Source: Acetobacteraceae bacterium (lineage in GTDB: Bacteria; Pseudomonadota; Alphaproteobacteria; Acetobacterales; Acetobacteraceae). From it: a stretch of DNA of 8,568 bases. The stretch's first letter is position 1. Every line of letters begins with the position of its first letter. Positions 1 through 6,862 of the stretch are shown one piece after another. A program made the position numbers and the translations under genes. Below the pieces are notes generated by a model that was not told the origin of the DNA, searched no databases, and saw only the letters and a program-made list of their open reading frames with translations. The DNA lies in assembly GCA_014377905.1 (NCBI GenBank), contig JACMOQ010000124.1:1-8568 (forward strand), in the 5' to 3' direction.

Positions 1-1381
1 CAAAATGGTCGGCGGCGTCGCGGCAAGCTGGACTGTCAGCACCGACGGCAAGACCTTCACCTTCAAGCTGCGCCCCGGTCTGGAATTCCACTCCGGCGCG
101 CCGGTGACCGCGGAAGACGCCGCCTGGTCGCTGCAGCGCGTGGTTATGATGGACAAGACCCCGGCCTTTCTGATCACCCAGCTTGGCTGGACCAAGGCCA
201 ACGCGAAGGACATGATCAAGGCGCCGTCCGCCGATACGCTGACCTTCACCATCACCGAAGGTTTCGCGCCGTCGATGGTGTTGAACCTGATGACCTCGAT
301 CATCGCCTCCGTCGTCGAAAAGAAGGTCGCGATGGCCAATGAAAAGGACGGCGATTACGGCAATGGCTGGCTCAAGCTGAACTCGGCGGGTTCGGGCGCG
401 TTCAAGCTGTTGTCGTGGAAAGCCAATGAATCGGTCAGCCTGGAAGCCTATCCCGGCTTCCGCATGGGCGCGCCGGCGATGAAGCGGGTGGTTGTCCGCA
501 ACGTGCCAGAAGCCGCCACCCAGCGCCTGCTGGTTGAAAAAGGCGACGTCGATATCGCCCGCGATCTATCGTCGGACATGCTGAAGGCGATCAGCGGCAA
601 CAAAGACCTCACCACCGCCAACTTCAACCTCGCCAACAGCTGGTATCTGGCGATGAACATGTCGGACGAACGCCTGAAGAACCCCAAAGTCATTGCCGCG
701 GTCAAAATGCTTATCGACTACGACGGCATGGTGAACAGCTTCCTCAAGGGCAAATTCGTCGTCCAGCAGAGCTTCCTGCCGATGGGCTTCTTTTCCGCAA
801 TCAACAACTACAAGCCCTTCAAGCTCGATGTCGCCAAAGCCAAGGCTCTGCTCGCCGAAGCCGGCTACCCGAACGGGTTCACCATCAAGCTCAATGCGGC
901 CAACACCTCGCCGCGCCCGGAAATCGCGCAATCCTTGCAGCAGACACTGGGACAGGGCGGCATCAAGGTCGAAATCGTCACCGCCGACCAGAAAACCACC
1001 CTCGGCGATTACCGTGGCCGCAAGCATCAAATGACCTTGATGAGCTGGGGGCCGGATTATTTCGACCCGCACACCAATGCCGATTACTTCGTCCGCAACA
1101 CCGATGACAGCGATGCCGCCACCAAGGGCAAAACCATTGCCTGGCGCAACCATTGGTCCATCCCGGAATTGTCGGCCAAGACCGCGCTTGCCGCCAAGGA
1201 GCTTGATGCCGGCAAGCGTAAGGCAATGTACGAGGAAATGCAGAAAACTTTCGCTGTCGAAGCGCCAGTTGCGATGATGTTCCAGGAAGCTGCCGCGGTG
1301 GTCATTCGCAAGAATGTCTCGGGCTACAAGATGGGCATCACCGAGGATCTCAACTTCTACCGCACGGTGAAGAAATCCTGA
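1..1381 (+). CDS. ABC transporter solute-binding protein, family 5 (peptide/nickel/opine type), 5'-truncated
   Basis: This is the periplasmic binding protein that would capture the substrate and deliver it to the permeases encoded next. The open frame enters from the left edge (first full codon at base 2), so the ATG at base 5 is probably internal. Visible near the start is the SBP_bac_5 signature: a Trp-Thr/Ser-x-Ser-x-Asp-Gly run followed by TFTFKLRPGLEFHSG and PVTAEDAAWSL. In full-length relatives this lies roughly 60-90 residues from the N-terminus, so the signal peptide and first strands are missing. About 459 residues remain, against a usual 500-540. Later landmarks are the KAKALLAEAGYPNGF segment (about residue 280) and a WGPDYFDPHTNADYF segment (about residue 350), both typical of dipeptide/oligopeptide binders. 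It ends with TGA, 20 bases before the first permease. The family is secure. The substrate (peptide, opine, nickel chelate, glutathione or other) cannot be deduced. Confidence 0.93.
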   Translation, partial: KMVGGVAASWTVSTDGKTFTFKLRPGLEFHSGAPVTAEDAAWSLQRVVMMDKTPAFLITQLGWTKANAKDMIKAPSADTLTFTITEGFAPSMVLNLMTSIIASVVEKKVAMANEKDGDYGNGWLKLNSAGSGAFKLLSWKANESVSLEAYPGFRMGAPAMKRVVVRNVPEAATQRLLVEKGDVDIARDLSSDMLKAISGNKDLTTANFNLANSWYLAMNMSDERLKNPKVIAAVKMLIDYDGMVNSFLKGKFVVQQSFLPMGFFSAINNYKPFKLDVAKAKALLAEAGYPNGFTIKLNAANTSPRPEIAQSLQQTLGQGGIKVEIVTADQKTTLGDYRGRKHQMTLMSWGPDYFDPHTNADYFVRNTDDSDAATKGKTIAWRNHWSIPELSAKTALAAKELDAGKRKAMYEEMQKTFAVEAPVAMMFQEAAAVVIRKNVSGYKMGITEDLNFYRTVKKS

Positions 1382-1401
1382 TCTGAACGACAACCGGGCG
1401 C

Positions 1402-2436
1402 ATGTTGGGCCGCGTATATTCGGCAGTCCGAGCTTTCGCCCGGTTGCTCGGGTCAGTGTCGCTGACCTTTCTCGGGTTGACTTGCGTCACCTTTGTGATC
1501 GGTCGGGTGATCCCGATCGATCCGGTGCTGGCCATTGTCGGCGACAAGGCCAGCAACGAAACCTATGACCGGGTGCGCCTGCAGCTCGGCCTCGATAAGC
1601 CGCTGATGGTGCAGTACTGGACCTATTTGAAAAAATTGGTGCAGGGCGATTTCGGCAATTCGGTGATGACCGCCCATCCGGTGCTGACTGATTTGCTGCA
1701 TGTGTTTCCCGCGACCATCGAACTGGCGACGCTTGCATTGGTGATCGGGGTGGTTGGCGGCATCCCGCTCGGGGTTTATGCGGCCGTCAATCGCGGGCGT
1801 TGGCCGGATCAATTGATCCGCTTTGTCTCGCTGATCGGCTATTCAATGCCAGTGTTCTGGCTTGGCCTGATCGGGCTGCTGCTATTCTACGCCAAGCTCG
1901 GCTGGGTCGAAGGACCAGGTCGGCTTGATGTCGGGTTTGACGATATCGTTCCAACCGTAACCGGGATGCTCACCGTTGACAGCCTGTGGGCCGGGGAAAC
2001 CGAGGTTTTCTGGAACGTGATGGGACATTTGATCCTGCCAGCCTCCATCCTCGGCTACATCTCAATCGCAACCGTTGCCCGGATGACGCGCAGTTTCATG
2101 CTGAGCCAGTTGAAGCAGGAATACATCCTGGCGGCCTTGGCTAAGGGATTGTCCCCGGCACGGGTGGTCTGGGTGCACGCGCTCGGCAATGTCTGGGTGC
2201 AGTTGATCACGGTGATTGCGCTGACCTTCGGCAGCCTGCTCGAAGGCGCGGTGCTGACCGAAACCGTATTCGCTTGGCCTGGGTTGGGGTTTTACCTGAA
2301 AAATTCACTGTTCGCGGCCGATCTCAACGCGGTGTTGGGCGGCACGGTGCTGGTTGGCGTGGTTTATATCGGACTAAACATGCTGTCGGACGTGGTTTAC
2401 ACCCTGGTTGATCCCCGTGCGCGAGGCAATTCATGA
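1402..2436 (+). CDS. ABC transporter permease, DppB/OppB type
   Basis: This inner-membrane permease of 344 residues is close to the 335-340 usual for DppB-like proteins. A hydrophobic first helix (about residues 17-37) is followed by a periplasmic segment with the family pattern LGLDKPLMVQYWTYL and GDFGNSV (about 62-88), then further helices from about 105 onward. The cytoplasmic EAA loop that docks on the ATPase is seen at about 239-263 (EYILAALAKGLSPARV). The C-terminus ends in the typical DVVYTLVDPRAR (330-341). The ATG at 1402 is the first possible start because an in-frame TGA lies at 1384-1386. No convincing Shine-Dalgarno sequence precedes it, only a GGG three bases upstream. The gene follows the binding-protein gene by 20 bases, and its TGA overlaps the ATG of the next permease (ATGA at 2433-2436). 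It should pair with that permease to form the translocation pore. Confidence 0.95.
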   Translation: MLGRVYSAVRAFARLLGSVSLTFLGLTCVTFVIGRVIPIDPVLAIVGDKASNETYDRVRLQLGLDKPLMVQYWTYLKKLVQGDFGNSVMTAHPVLTDLLHVFPATIELATLALVIGVVGGIPLGVYAAVNRGRWPDQLIRFVSLIGYSMPVFWLGLIGLLLFYAKLGWVEGPGRLDVGFDDIVPTVTGMLTVDSLWAGETEVFWNVMGHLILPASILGYISIATVARMTRSFMLSQLKQEYILAALAKGLSPARVVWVHALGNVWVQLITVIALTFGSLLEGAVLTETVFAWPGLGFYLKNSLFAADLNAVLGGTVLVGVVYIGLNMLSDVVYTLVDPRARGNS

Positions 2437-3326
2437 CCATGCGGACTTGGCTGCTCGATCCCGCGCCGGGCTCGCGCCGGCAGGCACGGCTGGGCGGATG
2501 GTTTCGCGCCTGGCTCGCGCTGCAACGCAATTCGCTGGCAATGACCGGCCTTGCGATCGTGGTGCTGCTTTTGCTGGTGGCGATCTTCGCCCCGGTGATC
2601 GCTGACCGTAACCTCGCGGTGCAGCAGGTGCTGGAAGACCGGCTGCAACCCTGGTCGTGGCAGCATTGGTTTGGCACTGACGAACTGGGCCGCGATATAT
2701 TGACGCGGATGATTTTCGGCGCCCGTATCACCTTGGTCATCGTGTTCCTGGTCAGCGCCATTGTGGTGCCGATTGGCCTCGCCATCGGTTTGCCCGCCGG
2801 CTATTTCGGCGGCTGGATTGATGCGGTGCTAATGCGGATTACCGACATCTTCCTGGCCTTCCCCCGCCTCGTGCTCGCACTCGCATTTGCCGCAGCGCTT
2901 GGCCCCGGCATCGAAAACGCCGTCATCGCCATTGCGCTCACCGCCTGGCCGCCGTACGCGCGGCTTGCGCGGGCCGAAACCCTGACCCGCCGCAATGCGG
3001 AATTCATCCAGGCCGCCGAACTCCTCGGCGCGTCGCATTTACGCATCCTGCTGACCCAGATTCTGCCGCTGTCGCTGCCCAGCGTCATCATCCGCCTTAC
3101 CCTCGATATGGCCGGCATTATCCTGACCGCTGCTGGCCTCGGCTTCCTCGGCCTCGGCGCGCAGCCGCCATCGGCCGAATGGGGCGCGATGGTGTCGTCC
3201 GGGCGGCAGGTGCTGCTTGACCAGTGGTGGGTGGCAACCTTGCCGGGCCTTGCGATTTTCGTAACCTCGCTCGGATTCAACCTGCTTGGCGACGGTCTGC
3301 GTGATGCCGCGGATAGCCGGTCGTGA
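2433..3326 (+). CDS. ABC transporter permease, DppC/OppC type
   Basis: This is the second inner-membrane permease of the importer, 297 residues, which is normal for DppC/OppC. An N-terminal OppC_N-like region (about residues 25-60) holds the first membrane helix, preceded by the LQRNSLAMTG pattern. The family hallmark FGTDELGRDILTRMIFGAR occupies about 80-98. The EAA loop that contacts the ATPase lies at about 190-212 (EFIQAAELLGASHLRIL, ending in LP). Near the end, GLGFLGLGAQPPSAEWGAM (about 235-253) is also typical. The ATG at 2433 overlaps the preceding stop by four bases and has a GAGG at 2423-2426 with a six-base spacer, so the start is well supported. Its TGA overlaps the GTG start of the following ATPase gene (GTGA at 3323-3326). 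It presumably heterodimerises with the upstream permease. Confidence 0.96.
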   Translation: MTMRTWLLDPAPGSRRQARLGGWFRAWLALQRNSLAMTGLAIVVLLLLVAIFAPVIADRNLAVQQVLEDRLQPWSWQHWFGTDELGRDILTRMIFGARITLVIVFLVSAIVVPIGLAIGLPAGYFGGWIDAVLMRITDIFLAFPRLVLALAFAAALGPGIENAVIAIALTAWPPYARLARAETLTRRNAEFIQAAELLGASHLRILLTQILPLSLPSVIIRLTLDMAGIILTAAGLGFLGLGAQPPSAEWGAMVSSGRQVLLDQWWVATLPGLAIFVTSLGFNLLGDGLRDAADSRS

Positions 3327-4168
3327 CCGACACGCTGCTGTCGGTGCGCAATTTGCGCGTGGTCTATCCCGGCGATGACGGCGAAATCGCCGCCGTGCGC
3401 AATGTCAGCTTCACCCTAGGGCGCGAAAGGCTCGGCATTGTCGGGGAAAGCGGCTCGGGCAAATCCACCACCGGGCGCGCCATCATGGGGCTGGTCGCCG
3501 CCCCCGGCCGCATCACCGCCGATGAAATGCGGCTCGGCGATACCGATCTTACCAGATTATCCGAGGCCGGCTTTCGGAAACTGCGTGGCAAGCGAATCGC
3601 CATGGTGCTGCAGGACCCGAAATATTCGCTCGATCCGGTGATGCGGGTTGGCGATCAGATCGCCGAAACCCATCGCCAGCATGTCCGTGCCGGGCGAAAA
3701 GCGGCGCGGCTCGCGGCGCTCGAAATGCTCGAAGCCGTGCAGATCCGCGACCCCCAACGGGTGTATGATCTCTATCCGCACCAGGTCTCCGGCGGCATGG
3801 GCCAGCGCATCATGATCGCGATGATGCTGATCGCCGGCCCTGATATCCTGATCGCCGATGAGCCGACCAGCGCGCTTGACGTCACGGTGCAGACCCAGGT
3901 CCTGGCGATCATGGATAATCTGGTGCGCAGCCGCGGCATGGGGCTGATCCTGGTTAGCCATAATCTGCATCTGGTGTCATCGTTCTGCGACCGGGTGCTG
4001 GTGATGTATGCCGGCCAGGTGGTGGAAACCTGCGCGGCCGGCAACCTCGCCAACGCCACCCATCCCTATACGCGCGGCCTGCTCGCCGCCCTGCCCGAAC
4101 TCGGCCATCGCCGCGCCGAGTTGCCGCAATTGCAGCGCGATCCGGCTTGGCTGGAGGATCTGACGTGA
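3323..4168 (+). CDS. ABC transporter ATP-binding protein, DppD/NikD type (short form)
   Basis: This cytoplasmic ATPase would power the importer together with the ATPase encoded next. All core motifs are present: Walker A GESGSGKST at 41-49, Q-loop Gln97 in LQDPKYSLDP, signature VSGGMGQR at 155-162, Walker B ILIADE at 175-180, SALD D-loop at 183-186, and the switch His213 in LVSHN. The start is the GTG at 3323, which overlaps the permease stop by four bases and puts the first strand (LLSVRNLRVVY) at the expected place. The Shine-Dalgarno is weak, so coupling to the upstream gene is likely. The protein has 281 residues, against about 320-335 for classical DppD/OppD. After HPYTRGLLAALPEL the oligo_HPY extension stops early and lacks the usual Cys-x-Phe-x-x-Arg-Cys cluster. 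In length it resembles NikD-like and other two-ATPase systems. Function as an importer ATPase is secure; the substrate is not. Confidence 0.95.
   Translation: MTDTLLSVRNLRVVYPGDDGEIAAVRNVSFTLGRERLGIVGESGSGKSTTGRAIMGLVAAPGRITADEMRLGDTDLTRLSEAGFRKLRGKRIAMVLQDPKYSLDPVMRVGDQIAETHRQHVRAGRKAARLAALEMLEAVQIRDPQRVYDLYPHQVSGGMGQRIMIAMMLIAGPDILIADEPTSALDVTVQTQVLAIMDNLVRSRGMGLILVSHNLHLVSSFCDRVLVMYAGQVVETCAAGNLANATHPYTRGLLAALPELGHRRAELPQLQRDPAWLEDLT
4153..4158 (+). promoter_or_regulatory. Strong Shine-Dalgarno (GGAGGA) for the second ATPase gene
   Basis: GGAGGA lies within the last codons of the first ATPase gene, six bases before GTG at 4165. It decides the start in favour of GTG 4165 over the in-frame TTG at 4147. 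It is the strongest ribosome binding site in the operon. Confidence 0.8.
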
Positions 4169-4923
4169 TCGTTTTAGACCAAACCAGCGTTTTTTACGGC
4201 AAAGGCGCGCGCCGGATCGCGGCGGTGCGCGACGTGTCGTTGCGTGTTGCTGAAGGCGAAGCATTCGGGCTGGTTGGCGAGTCAGGGTCGGGCAAATCCA
4301 CCGTTTTGCGCGCCATTGCCGGCCTGATCCCGCACGCCACCGGCACGGTGTTGCTCGATGGCCACGATATGGGCCGCCGGCGCACCACCGCGCAACGCCG
4401 AATGACCCAGATGGTGTTCCAGGACCCCTACGGCTCGCTGCATCCCAACCATACGGTCGATCAGACGTTGTCGATGCCAATTGCCATCCACAAACTGGGC
4501 GACGCTGACCGTCGGGTTCCCGCCGCCCTGGCCGAAGTCGGGTTGGGTCGCGAACACCGCTTCCGCTACCCGCATCAATTATCCGGCGGCCAACGCCAGC
4601 GCGTCGCGATTGCCCGCGCGTTGATTCTTGAACCGCGGGTGCTGCTGCTCGATGAACCAACCAGCGCGTTGGATGTGTCGGTGCAGGCAGAAATCCTCAA
4701 TCTGCTCACCCGCTTGCGGCGCGAACGCAGCCTGACTGTGTTGATGGTCAGCCACGATCTAGCGGTGATCGCCCATCTCTGCGAACGCATCGGGGTAATG
4801 AGCGGCGGCGAATTGTTGGAGACCACCACCGCCGACGCGCTGGCGGCGGGGCAGGTAAGCCACGCTTACACCCGGGAATTACTGCGCTCGAACCAAGGAT
4901 TTGATGCGTCAGGGGTTGCCTAG
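4165..4923 (+). CDS. ABC transporter ATP-binding protein, DppF/NikE type (short form)
   Basis: This is the second ATPase of the importer, 252 residues from the chosen start. Motifs: Walker A GESGSGKST at 38-46, Q-loop Gln86 in FQDPYGSLHP, signature LSGGQRQR at 139-146, Walker B VLLLDE at 159-164, SALD at 167-170 and switch His197 in VSHD. I place the start at the GTG at 4165. It overlaps the previous stop as GTGA and is preceded by a strong GGAGGA at 4153-4158 with a six-base spacer. A TTG at 4147 would add six residues but would lie upstream of that ribosome binding site. DppF proteins usually run to about 320 residues; this one ends soon after SHAYTRELL, closer to NikE in length. The two ATPases should form the nucleotide-binding heterodimer. 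The TAG stop shares bases with the stop of the convergent gene. Confidence 0.95.
   Translation: MIVLDQTSVFYGKGARRIAAVRDVSLRVAEGEAFGLVGESGSGKSTVLRAIAGLIPHATGTVLLDGHDMGRRRTTAQRRMTQMVFQDPYGSLHPNHTVDQTLSMPIAIHKLGDADRRVPAALAEVGLGREHRFRYPHQLSGGQRQRVAIARALILEPRVLLLDEPTSALDVSVQAEILNLLTRLRRERSLTVLMVSHDLAVIAHLCERIGVMSGGELLETTTADALAAGQVSHAYTRELLRSNQGFDASGVA
4920..4923. other. Palindromic CTAG giving both convergent genes their stop codon
   Basis: The + strand ATPase gene ends with TAG at 4921-4923. The - strand small membrane protein gene ends with TAG read from 4922 to 4920. The two stops share bases within one self-complementary CTAG, so the coding regions overlap by three bases. There is no intergenic space for a terminator between them, so transcription from each side must end inside, or run through, the opposite gene. 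Confidence 0.9.
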
Positions 4924-5144
4924 CGCCGCCGATAAACGCCCGCCCCGATCAGAACGATTCCAAGCACGATCGCTCCGCCGCTGACCAGGGGCGGAATGGC
5001 GTAGGATTTGTTTTCCGTGGTTTGCAGCTTCAGATCGCCCAGTCGTGCCACCTCGGTGGTTTGCTGGGTCGTAAAATAGGGCACCGCAATTCCCAGCAGG
5101 CCGAGTGCTACTAGCACCACGCCAATGGTTGTCTGTCCGTTCAT
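4920..5144 (-). CDS. Small two-helix membrane protein (DUF3185-like, function unknown)
   Basis: This 74-residue protein has two clear hydrophobic helices, about residues 5-25 (IGVVLVALGLLGIAVPYF) and about 51-70 (PPLVSGGAIVLGIVLIGAGV). A polar loop of about 25 residues joins them, and the protein ends in three arginines. The loop pattern, a Leu-Gly-Asp-Leu-Lys-Leu-Gln run followed by a polar stretch and IPP, resembles small inner-membrane proteins often annotated as DUF3185 or uncharacterised; I recall this by pattern only. The ATG at 5142-5144 has AAGGA at 5152-5156 with a seven-base spacer, a good ribosome binding site that supports a real gene. The stop codon overlaps that of the convergent ATPase gene. 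The positive C-terminus and short N-terminus suggest both ends are cytoplasmic. No function can be assigned. Confidence 0.8.
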   Translation of the reverse strand: MNGQTTIGVVLVALGLLGIAVPYFTTQQTTEVARLGDLKLQTTENKSYAIPPLVSGGAIVLGIVLIGAGVYRRR

Positions 5145-5214
5145 TGCCCCATCCTTACATCGTTATCGACTTCGGTAGCGCGGCACGGTTCGCGTCGGGA
5201 GCCTCGGAAACTAC

Positions 5215-5281
5215 TTAGAGCGTCATCCGATCAGGTTGCCTTTTCAATCGGATAAAGATGATCGAAAAAATCAGACTCTAA
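5215..5281. repeat. Long imperfect palindrome, possible alphaproteobacterial dispersed repeat
   Basis: The 67-base element can fold in three stacked stems. The outer stem is TTAGAG (5215-5220) with CTCTAA (5276-5281). The middle stem is CGTCATC (5221-5227) with GATGATCG (5257-5264, one bulged T). The inner stem is CGAT (5228-5231) with ATCG (5247-5250). The loop holds CAGGTTG. Internal loops on the 3' side make it asymmetric. The combination of GAGCGTCATCCGATCAGG with a returning CTCTAA resembles palindromic repeats I recall as common between genes in alphaproteobacteria. The right end overlaps the last codons of the EamA gene. It does not look like an intrinsic terminator for that gene, because its six-base T run in the transcript comes before the hairpin rather than after it. 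Copy number in the genome is unknown. Confidence 0.5.
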
Positions 5282-6158
5282 TGCGGGCTAGGCGCGCCAC
5301 CACCACCTCACGCCGCCAGACATAAAGCCCAGCAGCAACAATGATCGCTATGCCGACCAGACCAATCGGGTCGGGGAACTCCCCATACAAAATTGCCCCG
5401 AGCGCGGTGGCGTAAACGATCGCGCCATATTCGAACGGCGCCACCAGCGTGGTGTCAGCCATCCTATACCCCTCAGTCATCAGCAACTGCGCCGCCGCCG
5501 TGATCAGCCCGATCGCGACCATGCCGGCAAGCCCGCTCCAATCCGGCATCACCCAGTACGGCACCACCAGCACGGCGGACAGGATCGTGCTGCCAATCCC
5601 GAACCACGCAACAATGGCGACGTTGCTTTCGCCCAGCGCCCCCATCCGGCGGATCGAGATCATCGCCAGTGCCCAGCCAACCACGCCGACCAGCACTACG
5701 CCAACCGGGAACAGCGGAAGCGCCGCTTGCGCCTCCCACGGCCGCACCATCACCAGCACGCCCAACAATCCGGCCAGCACGGCGCCCCGCCGCCGCCAGC
5801 CAACCACCTCACCCAGCAACGGCACCGACAGGATGGTGAGGAACAGCGGCATGCAAAACCCCAACGCCGTGTTGGTGGCGAGCGGCAGGGTTCGATAGCC
5901 GTAAAATGCGGTGATCATCCCGAGATAACCCGCCGCCAACCTGGCGAGATGCCCGAGCGGCGCCTTCGGTCGCAATGCCGCCAAACCGCCCTCGCGCAGT
6001 AGCAGCGGCAAGGTCACCGCCACCACGATCAGGCTGCGAAACAGCATGAGTTCAAGCGTCGGGTATGCCCCCGACAGACCACGCACCACGGCTGCCGAGC
6101 ACGCGTACAAAAACGATGCCGCCATCACGCACAGAATGGCGCGGCCGTGGTTTTGCAT
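5271..6158 (-). CDS. EamA-family (DMT superfamily) transporter
   Basis: This inner-membrane transporter has 295 residues, the normal size for ten-helix DMT proteins with two EamA repeats. The first repeat spans about residues 7-140. Its family pattern is RTLPLATNTALGFCMPLF (89-106), then LLGEVVGWRRRGAVLAGLLG (114-133) ending in VMVRPW. The second repeat spans about 150-283, with ADTTLVAPFEYGAIVYA (234-250), LYGEFPDPIGLVG (257-269) and a final helix ending in YVWRRE. Relatives export or import metabolites such as amino acids, riboflavin or S-adenosylmethionine; the substrate here cannot be read. The ATG at 6156-6158 begins two bases after the pirin stop (TGA-GT-ATG), so the gene is almost certainly co-transcribed and coupled with pirin. 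No strong Shine-Dalgarno was seen. A second in-frame ATG at codon 12 would cut into the first helix, so the first one is preferred. Confidence 0.93.
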   Translation of the reverse strand: MQNHGRAILCVMAASFLYACSAAVVRGLSGAYPTLELMLFRSLIVVAVTLPLLLREGGLAALRPKAPLGHLARLAAGYLGMITAFYGYRTLPLATNTALGFCMPLFLTILSVPLLGEVVGWRRRGAVLAGLLGVLVMVRPWEAQAALPLFPVGVVLVGVVGWALAMISIRRMGALGESNVAIVAWFGIGSTILSAVLVVPYWVMPDWSGLAGMVAIGLITAAAQLLMTEGYRMADTTLVAPFEYGAIVYATALGAILYGEFPDPIGLVGIAIIVAAGLYVWRREVVVARLARIRV

Positions 6159-6160
6159 AC

Positions 6161-6862
6161 TCAGCCGCGCACTTCGACCAGCACCAACTCGGTTTCGACG
6201 CTCGCCGTGATGGTGATTTCCGCCTCCTCGGCGATCGTCACCCCGTCACGGGTGCCGGCAGCGATCCCGTTCACCGTGATGGCACCGGTTGCCGGCACCA
6301 GATACCCTACCCGGCCGGGGCCGAAACGATGGGTGATGGTCTGGCCGGTCTGCAACGTGCCGGCGAACAAGGCGGCGTTGGCGTTGAGCGGCAGTGCGCT
6401 GCCATCGGCGCCAGGGCGCCCATCGGCAAGCGCGATAAGACCGGACGCCGCGGATTTCGGGAAACTCCGCGCCCCCCAGCCCGGCTTGGCGCCGGGCGTG
6501 TCGGGATGGATCCAGATCTGGAACAGCCGGGTCGCCTCGGTTTCGCGGTTATATTCGGCGTGCTGGATGCCGGTGCCGGCATGCATCACCTGAACGTCGC
6601 CGGCCTCGGTACGGCCTTCATTCCCGAGGCTGTCTTTATGGGTGATCGCACCCTGGCGGACATAGGTGATGATTTCCATCTCCTTGTGCGAATGCGGGTC
6701 AAACCCGGTGCCGGGGGCGATTTCGTCGTCATTCCAGACGACCAGATTGCCGACCCCCATGCGCGCGCGATCGCGATACTGGCCGAAGCTGAAATGGTAG
6801 CGGGCGTTCAGCCACTCATTCTGGAAGCGGCCGAGTTGGGCGAAAGGCTGGACCTGGATCAT
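6161..6862 (-). CDS. Pirin family protein (bicupin, quercetinase-like, YhhW type)
   Basis: This 233-residue protein matches the size of E. coli YhhW and bacterial pirins. The N-terminal cupin carries all four metal ligands in canonical positions: His57 and His59 in the HSHKEMEIITYV segment, and His101 and Glu103 in GTGIQHAEYN. Other pirin hallmarks are MGVGNLVVWNDDEI (35-48), the GDVQVMHAGTG run (88-98) and LFQIWIHP (about 113-120). The C-terminal cupin (about 145-232) ends in ELVLVEVRG. YhhW and human pirin show quercetin 2,3-dioxygenase activity in vitro, and other pirins act as regulators or redox sensors, so the physiological role is open. The ATG at 6860-6862 is supported by AAGGA at 6871-6875 with an eight-base spacer, and it sits in an inverted repeat described separately. 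Pirin is the first gene of the pirin-EamA pair. Confidence 0.94.
   Translation of the reverse strand: MIQVQPFAQLGRFQNEWLNARYHFSFGQYRDRARMGVGNLVVWNDDEIAPGTGFDPHSHKEMEIITYVRQGAITHKDSLGNEGRTEAGDVQVMHAGTGIQHAEYNRETEATRLFQIWIHPDTPGAKPGWGARSFPKSAASGLIALADGRPGADGSALPLNANAALFAGTLQTGQTITHRFGPGRVGYLVPATGAITVNGIAAGTRDGVTIAEEAEITITASVETELVLVEVRG

Noticed and set aside
5..7. ATG at base 5 as the true start of the binding protein
   Set aside because: The frame is open to the left edge, and the family signature begins at once, so a signal peptide and N-terminal region must lie upstream of the window.
566..1393. 275-codon open frame on the - strand opposite the binding protein
   Set aside because: It is a GC-rich shadow frame with low-complexity composition and no recognisable domain, fully inside a well-supported gene.
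1629..1634. A6 run in the first permease gene as a slippage or frameshift site
   Set aside because: The reading frame continues normally with family motifs on both sides, and there is no heptamer in the right phase or useful alternative frame.
3370..3392. Seven-base stem CGGCGAT/ATCGCCG early in the first ATPase gene
   Set aside because: It falls in ordinary coding sequence, where such stems are common in GC-rich DNA. It has no T run and no link to a start codon.
4147..4149. TTG as the start of the second ATPase gene
   Set aside because: It lies upstream of the GGAGGA ribosome binding site. The GTG at 4165 has ideal spacing and the operon's usual GTGA overlap.
3977..4660. 227-codon open frame on the - strand across the two ATPase genes
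   Set aside because: It crosses a junction of two confirmed ATPase genes and has shadow-type composition.
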